From DASXTB01 sp036505615 (lineage in GTDB: Bacteria; Acidobacteriota; UBA6911; JACQSX01), in the NCBI GenBank assembly GCA_036505615.1, contig DASXTB010000159.1, positions 1 through 13,272 on the forward strand: a DNA stretch of 13,272 nucleotides. The letters are read 5' to 3'. Shown here piece by piece: positions 1 through 6,058 of this stretch. The notes beneath the pieces were generated by a model, which saw only the letters and a program-made list of their open reading frames with translations, was not told the origin of the DNA and did not search any database. A program made the translations under genes and the position numbers. Each line of letters opens with the position of its first letter. Position 1 is the first letter of the stretch.

Positions 1-279
1 AAACCTCAACCCCATTCCTGGCTTACGGCAGGTCTTGGAATCGTAGTCTCTGCTCCACACGACTTCAGCGGAACACTCGATCGTCTCTTTGTCGCCAGGC
101 AAGTTGAAGCGCAGTCGTACTTGAAACCCGGTGGGTTTGGGGTTAATTGTTTGAATATAAATGCCTTTGCTGCTGATATTTGTCGCGTAACCGAAGAAAA
201 CTTCAGGCGCCACCTCTATCCGGACCTGGCGTATCAACAGAGGTGAGCGAAGCGCTACGCGCTGTTCAGTGTAATCCAC
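1..279 (-). CDS. PilZ-domain protein (partial, 3' end off the left edge)
   Basis: Reading the minus strand from about position 279 gives an open frame running off the left edge. It has the hallmarks of a PilZ domain: an R-SP-LIRQVRIEV stretch, then GYATNISSKGIYIQT, matching the PilZ consensus in which a D/N-x-S-x-x-G motif follows the arginine-containing N-terminal strand, and then CSAEVVWSRD and GMGLRF typical of the last strands. The TIGR02266 subtype, common in deltaproteobacteria and acidobacteria, is the closest family. PilZ domains usually bind cyclic-di-GMP and control motility, adhesion or secretion; binding here is inferred. The start is uncertain: GTG at 279 (GGAG a few bases before it) or TTG at 294 in the same frame. 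A strong promoter lies just upstream. The gene is divergent from the hydrolase gene at 488. Confidence 0.75.
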   Translation of the reverse strand, partial: MDYTEQRVALRSPLLIRQVRIEVAPEVFFGYATNISSKGIYIQTINPKPTGFQVRLRFNLPGDKETIECSAEVVWSRDYDSKTCRKPGMGLRF

Positions 280-319
280 GTGACTCCATGCCAAGGGCCC
301 CCGCCGTCGGGAACGCCTT

Positions 320-347
320 ATTATAGACGGCCTTGGGCCGATTTCAA
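320..347 (-). promoter_or_regulatory. Sigma-70-type promoter for the PilZ gene
   Basis: On the minus strand a TTGAAA hexamer (342-347) is followed after 16 bp by a perfect TATAAT (320-325). Transcription would start near 313, giving a 5' leader of about 20-35 nt before the TTG (294) or GTG (279) start of the PilZ gene. This is one of the two best promoters in the window. Confidence 0.7.
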
Positions 348-393
348 AGGTGTGCGTAGTCACTGTGCCAGGAAGCAGCCAGATCGCGGTGTA

Positions 394-470
394 GAAGAGG
401 ATATGAAGAGGATATGAAGAGGACAGGAAGGGGGATATGAAGGGCGATATGAAGGGGAATATGAAGGGCC
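394..470 (+). repeat. Imperfect tandem array of an 11-12 bp GATATGAAG word
   Basis: About six copies of an 11-12 bp unit with core ATATGAAGRG lie directly upstream of the hydrolase gene at 488. Copies begin near 400, 411, 422 (degenerate), 434, 446 and 458. The purine-rich units each resemble a Shine-Dalgarno sequence (GAAGG/GAAGAGG), and the core ATGAAG recurs in the true start context at 488. No inverted partner is visible, so this array differs from the palindromic arrays elsewhere. It could be a slippage-prone leader; the effect on expression is unknown. Confidence 0.7.
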
Positions 471-487
471 GCTGTTAGAATAAACCC

Positions 488-1135
488 ATGAAGAAGGTGG
501 TCTTCTGGGATGTCGATACCCAGTACGACTTCATCATGCCAGACGGAAAGCTCTGTATCCCGGGGGCGGTCGATCTGTTGCCAAGACTGGCGCGCCTGAC
601 ACGCACGGCTCAGGCTAATCATGACCGGATCCAAATCATCGCTTCAATGTGTGACCACGAGCCGTCGGACGCGGAGATTTCCGACCAGCCGAATTTTCGG
701 GAAACTTTCCCGCCGCACTGCCTGCGCGGCAGCGTGGGCCAGATGAAGGTTCTGTCCACCGAGCCGGCTCATCCCTGGATAGTCACCCACGAGAAATTGC
801 CTGCATTGGAACTACAGCGGAGGCTTTCAAGCCTTGGGGAAGAAATCGTTATTCTGAAAAAGATGTTTGATGTTTTTTCAAACCCGAACACTGAACCCAT
901 CGTACAGCACCTCGATCCGGAAGAAATTTATCTGTACGGCGTAGCTCTCGATGTGTGCGATGCGCATGCAATCCAGGGCCTGCTGCGCCTTAGGCGGCGC
1001 AATATATACTTGGTACGCGATGCAACCGAGGCAATCGACCGGGCTCGCGGTAATCAGTTGGTGGAGCAGTGGTCGCAAAGAGGAGTGAGCTTGGTCAACA
1101 GTGATGAAGTGTGCCGCAAGTTTGAGCGCGCTTGA
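488..1135 (+). CDS. Isochorismatase/nicotinamidase-family cysteine hydrolase
   Basis: The 215-residue product has the isochorismatase-like fold signature. It opens with a VD10TQYDF strand carrying the catalytic aspartate. K124 or K125 in LKKMFDVF is the likely catalytic lysine, and C157 in GVALDVCD is the nucleophile. The FPPHCLRGSVGQ loop at 74-85 is the one that carries a metal-ligand histidine in nicotinamidases. The usual nicotinamidase DWHPxxHxSF motif is only partly kept (D56, H57), so amide hydrolysis of nicotinamide is possible but not assured. NAD synthesis is represented nearby by nadD. ATG at 488 follows a purine-rich repeat array rather than one clear ribosome binding site. The next gene follows after 15 nt and its ribosome binding site overlaps this stop codon, so the two are probably cotranscribed. 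Confidence 0.85.
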   Translation: MKKVVFWDVDTQYDFIMPDGKLCIPGAVDLLPRLARLTRTAQANHDRIQIIASMCDHEPSDAEISDQPNFRETFPPHCLRGSVGQMKVLSTEPAHPWIVTHEKLPALELQRRLSSLGEEIVILKKMFDVFSNPNTEPIVQHLDPEEIYLYGVALDVCDAHAIQGLLRLRRRNIYLVRDATEAIDRARGNQLVEQWSQRGVSLVNSDEVCRKFERA

Positions 1136-1150
1136 GGAGTTAGATTTTGT

Positions 1151-1675
1151 ATGAAAAAAGACCGCCGACGACGCGTCACCGCTCGACCGTCTCTTCTGGT
1201 ATTGTTATTGCTCCTCCTGAGCCAGTCGGCCCAACAAGGAAGTTGTACGGTAAGCGAACAGAGAGTTCCCAAATCCACGGCAACTGTTCTGGATGGAAAA
1301 ATCCAAGCCGTCCTGGAAATCGATCGCTTTGAGTACACAAGCGATCCGGCCAATATTTCCATCGTGCGGGCAAAGCTTACGCTGCGCAATTTGACTCCAC
1401 AGCCCCTTCCCTTTCACTTCAACTCGGGACAAATCACCGATTGGACACTGATGGATTCGGGCGGTAAAAAGGTCTGGAGGTGGTCCGACGACCGCGTATT
1501 CAGCATGATAGTTTTGGATCGCACTCTGGAATCCACTCCCTGGGAGTTTGAGGAGGAAATCCCGCTGGCATCGGGAACCAACAAGCCCTATCTCCCCGGC
1601 ACCTACATTTTGAAGGCTGAGCTGACCGCTGATAAGCGTATCGAGGTCACGATTAACTTTCGCGTTATTGCTTGA
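1151..1675 (+). CDS. Exported BsuPI-domain protein (intracellular proteinase inhibitor-like fold)
   Basis: The 174-residue product begins with a very basic segment (KKDRRRR) and a leucine-only hydrophobic core at about 15-23, a Sec signal peptide or membrane anchor. C32 follows it, but the residues before C32 (Q-G-S) do not make a good lipobox. Residues about 50-174 match the BsuPI domain (PF12690): NLTPQPLPFHFNSGQITDW, then VWRWSDDRVF (108-117), and PGTYIL near 149. Bacillus BsuPI inhibits an intracellular protease; proteins with this domain in other bacteria are mostly uncharacterised, so the role here is open. GAGGAG at 1134-1139 lies 11 nt before the ATG and overlaps the upstream stop codon, supporting translational coupling with the hydrolase. 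Confidence 0.75.
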   Translation: MKKDRRRRVTARPSLLVLLLLLLSQSAQQGSCTVSEQRVPKSTATVLDGKIQAVLEIDRFEYTSDPANISIVRAKLTLRNLTPQPLPFHFNSGQITDWTLMDSGGKKVWRWSDDRVFSMIVLDRTLESTPWEFEEEIPLASGTNKPYLPGTYILKAELTADKRIEVTINFRVIA

Positions 1676-1683
1676 AGGCGGAA

Positions 1684-1745
1684 TTGGGGACACAGTACAT
1701 TAGCCTGTCCACCATTCGCGTTCATTCGCGTCTATTTGCGGCTAG
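1684..1745 (+). repeat. Intergenic repeat: GGGGACA/TGTCC fragment followed by three 10-bp ATTCGCG words
   Basis: The spacer between the BsuPI gene and comF holds two repeat-like pieces. At 1686-1713 a GGGGACA run is followed about 14 nt on by TGTCC, an imperfect inverted repeat resembling REP sequences tied to REP-associated tyrosine (Y1) transposases; that link is from memory of the motif only. At 1714-1740 the word ATTYGCG occurs three times at an exact 10-bp period. No facing arm is seen. Confidence 0.5.
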
Positions 1746-1794
1746 ATTCCCGGAAAAACCTCGCAATTTTCAATCCTCCCCAGTTGAGTGTGAT

Positions 1795-2493
1795 ATGGAT
1801 CCACGAGACTGGCTTTGCACACTTCTGGCGCCAAGCTACTGTATGTTCTGCGACCGCCCCGTGCCTGAATTTCGCAACGGAACGGTGTGTCACGATTGCT
1901 GGGATAGTTTGGAACCAATGAAGCCGGCCTGCTCGCGCTGCGGGCAGCATTATGCCTCCGGGCCGTGCTCAGAATGCGCCCAATGCCTTCCGCTGGTCTA
2001 CTTGGACTTTGCTCGCAGCTTTGGCTTATATCGAAATGAGTTGGGAAGGATTCTGCGTCAATACAAGTATCGCGCAGACCAGAGTCTGGCACCCGGCCTT
2101 GTCCGCTTGCTGGAGTTAGCATTCCGTCAGAACTTTAGCTCCCTGGACTGGGACGTTCTGGCGATTGTCCCTACCCATGCGGCCCGGGTCCGGGATCGCG
2201 GCTTCGACCATCTTCGCTTGTTGAGCCGCCTGCTGTCAGGACGGATCGCCGTGCCCGCCAGGAGGATCCTAAGCAAGCGGCTCGCCTCGCGCCCTCAAGC
2301 CGGCCTGACCGAAAAACAGAGAAGGCGGAATGTGCGGCGCAGCTTTGCCCTCCGCGGATCGGTTGAAGGCGGCCGCATTCTGCTCCTGGATGACATCTTG
2401 ACTACCGGGGCGACTGCAAACGAGTGTGCTCGCGTCTTGAAACGGGGTGGAGCAAGCAGAGTTGGCGTCTTGACGGTGGCACGCGCTCCCTAA
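1795..2493 (+). CDS. comF: ComF-family phosphoribosyltransferase-like protein
   Basis: The 232-residue product has the two-part ComF layout. The N-terminal zinc-ribbon region has four CxxC pairs (C16/C19, C32/C35, C46/C49, C58/C61). A type I phosphoribosyltransferase domain follows, with VPTHAARVRDRGFDH (125-139), the KRLASRPQAGLTEKQRRRNV segment and the PRPP loop LLDDILTTGAT (197-207). ComF acts in DNA uptake during natural transformation in Bacillus and Haemophilus; many bacteria outside competence systems keep a copy, so a competence role here is only inferred. I chose ATG at 1795 because homologues begin just before the first CxxC; an in-frame TTG at 1672, overlapping the previous stop, would add 41 non-conserved residues read through repeat DNA. 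The TAA stop is directly followed by a heptamer array. Confidence 0.88.
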   Translation: MDPRDWLCTLLAPSYCMFCDRPVPEFRNGTVCHDCWDSLEPMKPACSRCGQHYASGPCSECAQCLPLVYLDFARSFGLYRNELGRILRQYKYRADQSLAPGLVRLLELAFRQNFSSLDWDVLAIVPTHAARVRDRGFDHLRLLSRLLSGRIAVPARRILSKRLASRPQAGLTEKQRRRNVRRSFALRGSVEGGRILLLDDILTTGATANECARVLKRGGASRVGVLTVARAP

Positions 2494-2712
2494 TGTCGAA
2501 TGACGAATGTCGAATGTCGAATGGGGGACCGGTGTGGCGGGTGCGGTGTTGGGTGTTGGGTGTTGGGTGCTGGGTGTTGGGTGCTGGGTACGCCGGAACC
2601 CAAAACTCAGGACCCAGGACAGGGAGCCGAAGCCCCCGGACCCTTAGACAGCTCCCAAGCTCGTCATTGGACAGCCGTCATTCGTCATTCGGCACTCGAA
2701 ATTCGTCATTCC
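2494..2712. repeat. Nested word-array palindrome between comF and the dksA-like gene
   Basis: Two facing-arm elements are nested. The outer left arm (2496-2523) is four exact heptads of the form WCGAATG. The outer right arm (about 2677-2712), read on the minus strand, repeats CGAATGA/CGAATTT heptads. The inner left arm (2545-2590) is six heptads GGTGYTG plus a partial copy; the inner right arm (about 2595-2621) contains CCCAAAACTC and GGACCCAGGAC, roughly complementary to it. The left edge starts straight after the comF TAA, and the right arm supplies the TGA stop of the convergent dksA-like gene. The hairpins could act as a two-way transcription terminator. No protein-coding remnant is seen inside. 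Confidence 0.8.
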
Positions 2713-3071
2713 GTGGCGAGCATCCCCCGCTCGTCCAATTCCTGGCAGGCAATACAGTAACGCGCCCAGGGAACTGCTTCCAGGCGTTTCGGCTCAACCG
2801 GTTTGCCGCAATTTATGCAGTCGCCATAGCCCCCTTCCGTCATGCGTTCCATCGCCTCTTCGATCATTTTCAAAACAATGCGGTCGTTATTCGATCGGCT
2901 GAAAACAAACTCTTTGGTGTAGGAACTCGAGGCCTTATCGCCGGAGTCCATCGTCTCCACTTCGACGTTGGCTTCGCGCCCATAGGCCTCGTTACGCTGC
3001 ACGGCATTTACGAGACTGTCTTTCTTTTCAATCAGTTTTTCCTTGAACTTTTTTAACTTCCTGGCATCCAT
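2706..3071 (-). CDS. DksA/TraR-family zinc-finger regulator
   Basis: The 121-residue product has a lysine- and glutamate-rich coiled coil at about 4-75. It carries DxxDKA at 42-47, the equivalent of the DksA coiled-coil tip motif that reaches the RNA polymerase active site. A C4 zinc finger follows at C85/C88 and C106/C109 with a 17-residue gap. This family binds the secondary channel of RNA polymerase and can act with ppGpp in the stringent response; it includes DksA, TraR and CarD-unlike short forms. The DxxDxA tip supports true DksA-like activity. I chose ATG at 3071, 7 nt after the rlmH stop; a GTG at 3101 would overlap rlmH and has no ribosome binding site. The stop TGA lies inside the neighbouring repeat arm, so the last residues may have been shaped by its insertion. 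Confidence 0.87.
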   Translation of the reverse strand: MDARKLKKFKEKLIEKKDSLVNAVQRNEAYGREANVEVETMDSGDKASSSYTKEFVFSRSNNDRIVLKMIEEAMERMTEGGYGDCINCGKPVEPKRLEAVPWARYCIACQELDERGMLATE

Positions 3072-3078
3072 CGTCTTT

Positions 3079-3540
3079 TTATTTGTGGTATGGGTACCCA
3101 CGGAGAATTGTGAAAGCGCGATACAACTGCTCCAGAAGCAGCACCCGAACTGCTTCGTGGCCCCACGTCATTTGAGATAAGGCCAGCAGGTGGTCCGCGC
3201 GCTGCCGCAAAGTGTCAGGCAAACCGGCTGGTCCACCCATCACGAATGTGACCGTGCGCGTCCCACGACCTTGAAGCCCTTCAAGAAACCTTGCAAAACT
3301 TCGCGAGCTGAGCTCGTTTCCTTGCTCGTCCAATGCCACCACCGTGGAGGAATTAGGGATTTTCTTTTCCAGCAATAGGCCTTCCCGCCGGCGCGCCGCC
3401 GCAGAATCATCGCCTCCGGATTCCTTCACGGCTGCTATTTCAACCGGTACAAACTTCGCGAGCCGAGCCAGGTAGTCCTGCTGCAGAGCGCGCCACCGCG
3501 AATCATGCGTCCGCCCAACCCAGACAAGAACAAGCTTCAT
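3079..3540 (-). CDS. rlmH: 23S rRNA (pseudouridine(1915)-N(3))-methyltransferase RlmH
   Basis: The 153-residue product is full length for RlmH, a SPOUT-class methyltransferase that methylates pseudouridine 1915 in helix 69 of 23S rRNA on the 70S ribosome, using S-adenosylmethionine. Visible signatures are the start MKLVLVWVGR, FVMGGPAGLP (99-108) forming the knotted cofactor site, LSQMTWGHEAVRVLLLEQLYRA (121-142) and the C-terminal RGYPYHK, whose last residues contribute to catalysis. The gene sits 36 nt after rsfS and 7 nt before the dksA-like gene, in the common rsfS-rlmH order. Confidence 0.96.
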   Translation of the reverse strand: MKLVLVWVGRTHDSRWRALQQDYLARLAKFVPVEIAAVKESGGDDSAAARRREGLLLEKKIPNSSTVVALDEQGNELSSRSFARFLEGLQGRGTRTVTFVMGGPAGLPDTLRQRADHLLALSQMTWGHEAVRVLLLEQLYRAFTILRGYPYHK

Positions 3541-3576
3541 TTAGAGCGCTGTATGATAGCACCGGTTTCAGGAAAT

Positions 3577-3924
3577 TCAACTTGATATTCGGATTCGTTT
3601 CCCGTCGCTCCATAGCTTTTCCAGACTGTAAAAGCGGCGATGACCGGGGACAAAAATGTGAACTACAAAGCTCATGTAGTCCAACAGGATCCATTCTCCC
3701 CTCTGGTAACCCTCGACGTGGCCGACCGAAAGTCCTTCGCTTTCCAATTGATGCATTACTGCATCGGCCATTGCTTGCGTCTGACGCGGGGTCTGCCCGG
3801 TGGCAATCACAAAATAATCAGTAAAGCTGGAAATGGCGGAAATATCCAACAGCAACATTTCTTCGCCTTTTTTGTCCTCCAGCGCGTTCCATGCGATCTT
3901 CAGATCGTCTTCAAGTTTTCTCAT
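3577..3924 (-). CDS. rsfS: Ribosomal silencing factor RsfS
   Basis: The product, 115 residues from the ATG at 3924, belongs to the RsfS/Iojap (DUF143) family. RsfS binds ribosomal protein uL14 on the 50S subunit and blocks joining with the 30S subunit during starvation. Signatures are SSFTDYFVIATG, EGYQRGEWILLDYMSFVVHIF and RRFYSLEKLWSDG. An upstream in-frame ATG at 3981 would add 19 basic residues and overlap the end of nadD by 28 nt. I prefer 3924 because family members begin close to the LEDDLKIAWNALEDKK helix, but neither site has a strong ribosome binding site. Confidence 0.93.
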   Translation of the reverse strand: MRKLEDDLKIAWNALEDKKGEEMLLLDISAISSFTDYFVIATGQTPRQTQAMADAVMHQLESEGLSVGHVEGYQRGEWILLDYMSFVVHIFVPGHRRFYSLEKLWSDGKRIRISS

Positions 3925-3953
3925 ACGTTCTGATATAGCCCGTGCTTTTTTAT

Positions 3954-4568
3954 TTACTGATATACGGCGGGGGAGACCCATTTCTGAATCTTCATCAATT
4001 CGATGGGACGGCGGCGGATCTGAGTGGAAGAGACATCAGGAGCGCCTACCTCAATCAAGAAACTTCCCTTCTCCCATGGGGAATCGCTGTTGCGATAGGG
4101 GCGCACATGCTTGGCTACGCGCGGGTCAACTCCTGCCGGTAATTTCTGAAGTCCCGTCTCCGGCCTGTTCACAAACACAATGTGAAATTCATTAAGCAGG
4201 GTTTCAAATCGGTACCACTTATGGAAGTCGCGCAGTGCATCGCCTCCGGCAATGAAATAAAAACGCGCCTGGGCGCGATACTTCCGTCGCAGCGCGCGCA
4301 GGGTATCCACCGTGAAGCCCGAGTTTGAAGTCAATTCATAATCGCAAATCTTAAACCTGGGATATTCCGCCGTAGCGATGGCCAGCATTCCGCAGCGATG
4401 CCACACGGGAGAAATTTGCATGCGTTTTTTATGGGGAGGAGTGCGCGCCACCAAAAACCAAATCTCATCCAAGCGGAAAGACCTGCGCACCTCGCGTGCG
4501 ACGTGCAGGTGGCCGATGTGAACGGGATCAAATGTACCGCCCAGGATTCCAACTCGTAAAGTCTTCAA
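3954..4568 (-). CDS. nadD: Nicotinate-nucleotide adenylyltransferase NadD
   Basis: The 204-residue enzyme transfers AMP from ATP to nicotinate mononucleotide, making deamido-NAD in NAD biosynthesis. It shows the nucleotidyltransferase motif GGTFDPVHIGH at 10-20 (the HxGH class), FTVDTL at 85-90, FIAGGDAL at 105-112 and SSTQIR at 180-185. The ATG overlaps the obg stop by 4 nt (ATGA), the usual sign of translational coupling. The obg-nadD-rsfS-rlmH order is widespread in bacteria. Confidence 0.96.
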   Translation of the reverse strand: MKTLRVGILGGTFDPVHIGHLHVAREVRRSFRLDEIWFLVARTPPHKKRMQISPVWHRCGMLAIATAEYPRFKICDYELTSNSGFTVDTLRALRRKYRAQARFYFIAGGDALRDFHKWYRFETLLNEFHIVFVNRPETGLQKLPAGVDPRVAKHVRPYRNSDSPWEKGSFLIEVGAPDVSSTQIRRRPIELMKIQKWVSPAVYQ

Positions 4569-5566
4569 GCGGCTTGTTGCAATTTCACGGCGAAAAGATC
4601 CACCAGTTGTTTAACTCCCTGCTGCGTGGCTGCGGAAATAGCGACAAACTCCAGGCCTTTCCGCCGAGCCAGCGACTCAACGGCATTCAAGCGTTCTCTA
4701 TTTTGCAAAATATCGATCTTGCTGGCCACGAGAATCTGCGGCTTTTCGACCAGCTTCGGGTTGAAGAGCGAGAGCTCTTGCTGAATGACCTCGTAATCCT
4801 GCACCGGATCCCTCCCCGACTGCTCCGAGACATCAATCAAATGAGCCAGAACTTTAGTGCGTTCGACGTGCCGCAGAAACCGGTCTCCCAGTCCGCTTCC
4901 GTGGTGGGCGCCTTCGATCAGACCTGGGATGTCGGCCACGACAAAGTGGCGTTCCTGGTCGTATTCGACAACGCCCAGATGAGGCGTCAAAGTGGTAAAA
5001 GGATAGTCCGCAATTTTTGGCCGGGCTGCAGAGATCACCGAGATCAGAGTGGACTTGCCAACGTTGGGAAATCCGATCAAACCAATGTCAGCCAGAAGCT
5101 TCAGTTCCAGCCGCAGAGTCTTTTCTTCTCCTGGCAGGCCTTCCTCCGCCCGCTTGGGCGCCTGGTTGGTGGACGACTTAAAAGCGGCGTTGCCACGCCC
5201 TCCTTTGCCTCCCTGAGCAATCAGTATCCGCTCATCCGGCTCCTGGAAGTCGTAAAGCAGGCGATGGTCCTGGTCGTCAAAGATCTGCGTTCCCACAGGA
5301 ACCTCGACTATCAAATCTTCCCCGTCCTTTCCATGACACAGGCTTCCCATTCCATGTTGCCCCCGCCCGGCGACAAAGTGCTGGTTGAACCGAAATTTCA
5401 GCAGCGTATTCATCTGGCCATTGCTCCGGAAATAAACGTCGCCACCCTTTCCTCCGTCTCCTCCGCTCGGCCCACCGCGGGGAACAAACTTTTCACGGCG
5501 GAAAGCAATGCATCCTTTCCCTCCATCACCTGCCCTTACGTAGATTTTTGCGGTATCGATGAACAC
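4565..5566 (-). CDS. obg: GTPase Obg/CgtA
   Basis: The 333-residue protein has the glycine-rich Obg fold (about 1-157) followed by a GTPase domain. The GTPase motifs are G1 GFPNVGKST (165-173), G2 around T191-T192 in YPFTTLTP, G3 DIPGLIEGAHHGSGLGDRFLRH from D212, G4 SKID (282-285, serine in place of the usual asparagine) and G5 SAA (311-313). There is no C-terminal OCT domain. Obg acts in late 50S assembly and links to the stringent response. The start is GTG at 5566. It lies almost 500 bp from rpmA, with a repeat element and a dead gene between, although the two are normally close; a possible promoter sits right at the start codon. Confidence 0.96.
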   Translation of the reverse strand: MFIDTAKIYVRAGDGGKGCIAFRREKFVPRGGPSGGDGGKGGDVYFRSNGQMNTLLKFRFNQHFVAGRGQHGMGSLCHGKDGEDLIVEVPVGTQIFDDQDHRLLYDFQEPDERILIAQGGKGGRGNAAFKSSTNQAPKRAEEGLPGEEKTLRLELKLLADIGLIGFPNVGKSTLISVISAARPKIADYPFTTLTPHLGVVEYDQERHFVVADIPGLIEGAHHGSGLGDRFLRHVERTKVLAHLIDVSEQSGRDPVQDYEVIQQELSLFNPKLVEKPQILVASKIDILQNRERLNAVESLARRKGLEFVAISAATQQGVKQLVDLFAVKLQQAA

Positions 5567-5572
5567 ATTCTC

Positions 5573-5602
5573 ATATTAGTGCCATGTAGCCACTGGTTGC
5601 AA
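5573..5602 (-). promoter_or_regulatory. Possible promoter at the obg start codon
   Basis: On the minus strand TTGCAA is followed after 18 bp by TAATAT, which ends 6 nt before the GTG of obg. If used, transcription would start at or next to the start codon, giving a leaderless obg mRNA. Both hexamers match the consensus at only 4 of 6 positions, so this is weak. The idea is suggested by the large insertion that separates obg from rpmA. Confidence 0.3.
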
Positions 5603-5614
5603 TTGACGACGGCG

Positions 5615-5678
5615 GACGAGGACACGGGAAGGCAGGGACACGGGGACGGGGGGACGGGGGGACACGGCGACGCTGGGA
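5615..5678 (-). repeat. Left arm of the GTCCCCGT octamer element
   Basis: This G-rich array carries words such as GGGGACACGG and GGGGACGGG. It is the reverse complement, in sense, of the longer octamer array at 5963-6058. Together the two arms enclose about 280 bp that contain the four-helix-bundle pseudogene. The arm ends about 50 bp upstream of the obg start. Its register is less regular than in the right arm. Confidence 0.75.
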
Positions 5679-5699
5679 CTCTTCAAAGCTCTTCTGGTT

Positions 5700-5719
5700 A
5701 AATTTTTTCGCAAAAATTT
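5700..5719. repeat. Perfect AT-rich hairpin inside the octamer element
   Basis: Eight bases, AAATTTTT, are followed by a TCGC loop and the exact complement AAAAATTT. A second small perfect palindrome, AGCTG-ATCA-CAGCT, lies at 5747-5760. Both sit between the left arm and the four-helix-bundle remnant. They might be a terminator or recognition structure of the former element, but no function can be read from the sequence. Confidence 0.5.
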
Positions 5720-5766
5720 CGAGAACCCAGTTATGTAATTTGGGAGAGCTGATCACAGCTAAGGCG

Positions 5767-5933
5767 AACATCAGAAGTTACAGGCAGCTGCGCGTCTATC
5801 AGGCTGCGATGGATGCAGCGATGCGGATTTTTCATTCAAAGCTGAAGCCGACGAGTTAGACTGCGTGTACGACAAAATTCTGGGCCAGCTTGTGCGAATG
5901 ATATCTGAGCCGAAACAGTGGTTAATCCGTTAA
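5767..5933 (+). pseudogene. Decayed four-helix-bundle protein gene (S23 / 23S rRNA intervening-sequence family)
   Basis: On the plus strand 5767-5856 reads IRSYRQLRVYQAAMDAAMRIF and then HSKLKPTS before a TAG. That is the N-terminal helix of the four-helix-bundle family (PF05635/TIGR02436), whose members begin like this. In the overlapping next frame, 5856-5933 reads DCVYDKILGQLVRMISEPKQW and ends at a TAA, matching the C-terminal helix of the same family. About 70 middle residues (usual length near 120) are missing, there is a frame change at the junction, and no ATG is seen at the start. So this is a remnant with an internal deletion. The gene is opposite in strand to the surrounding operon and lies between the facing arms of an octamer array. 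Intact homologues occur in 23S rRNA intervening sequences and are related to Avd of diversity-generating retroelements. Confidence 0.75.
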
Positions 5934-5962
5934 ATCGCTCTTTACACGACTACTATCGCCGT

Positions 5963-6058
5963 GTCCCTGTTTCTCCACGTCCCCGCGTCCCCGTGTCGCC
6001 ACGTCCCCGTGTCCCCGTTTCTCCGCGTCCCCGTGTCGCCACATCCCCGCGTCCCCGT
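5963..6058 (+). repeat. Right arm: twelve octamers of the GTCCCCGT type
   Basis: Twelve consecutive 8-bp units run in perfect register from 5963 to 6058. The main word is GTCCCCGT or GTCCCCGC, with variants GTCGCCAC and TTCTCCRC. The order of variants is itself partly repeated, as if groups of octamers had been duplicated. The array stops at the TGA of rpmA (minus strand, 6058-6060), so the last base of the array is part of that stop codon. The G-rich complementary arm is at 5615-5678. Confidence 0.85.

Noticed and set aside
1151..1250. Lipoprotein signal for the BsuPI-domain protein
   Set aside because: C32 is preceded by Q-G-S and lies far from the hydrophobic core, so the lipobox rule is not met.
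1672..1794. TTG start extending comF by 41 residues
   Set aside because: The extension is translated repeat sequence and is not part of the ComF domain, which begins right after the ATG at 1795.
2424..3056. 210-codon plus-strand frame across the comF end, the repeat region and the dksA-like gene
   Set aside because: It reads through repeat words and then antisense to the zinc-finger gene; composition is that of repeat DNA.
4496..5701. 401-codon plus-strand frame antisense to obg and nadD
   Set aside because: It covers two clearly recognised minus-strand genes, shows no family features, and ends in the G-rich repeat arm; a shadow of codon bias.
5963..6058. CRISPR array
   Set aside because: Units are only 8 bp, contiguous and degenerate, with no unique spacers and no cas genes nearby.
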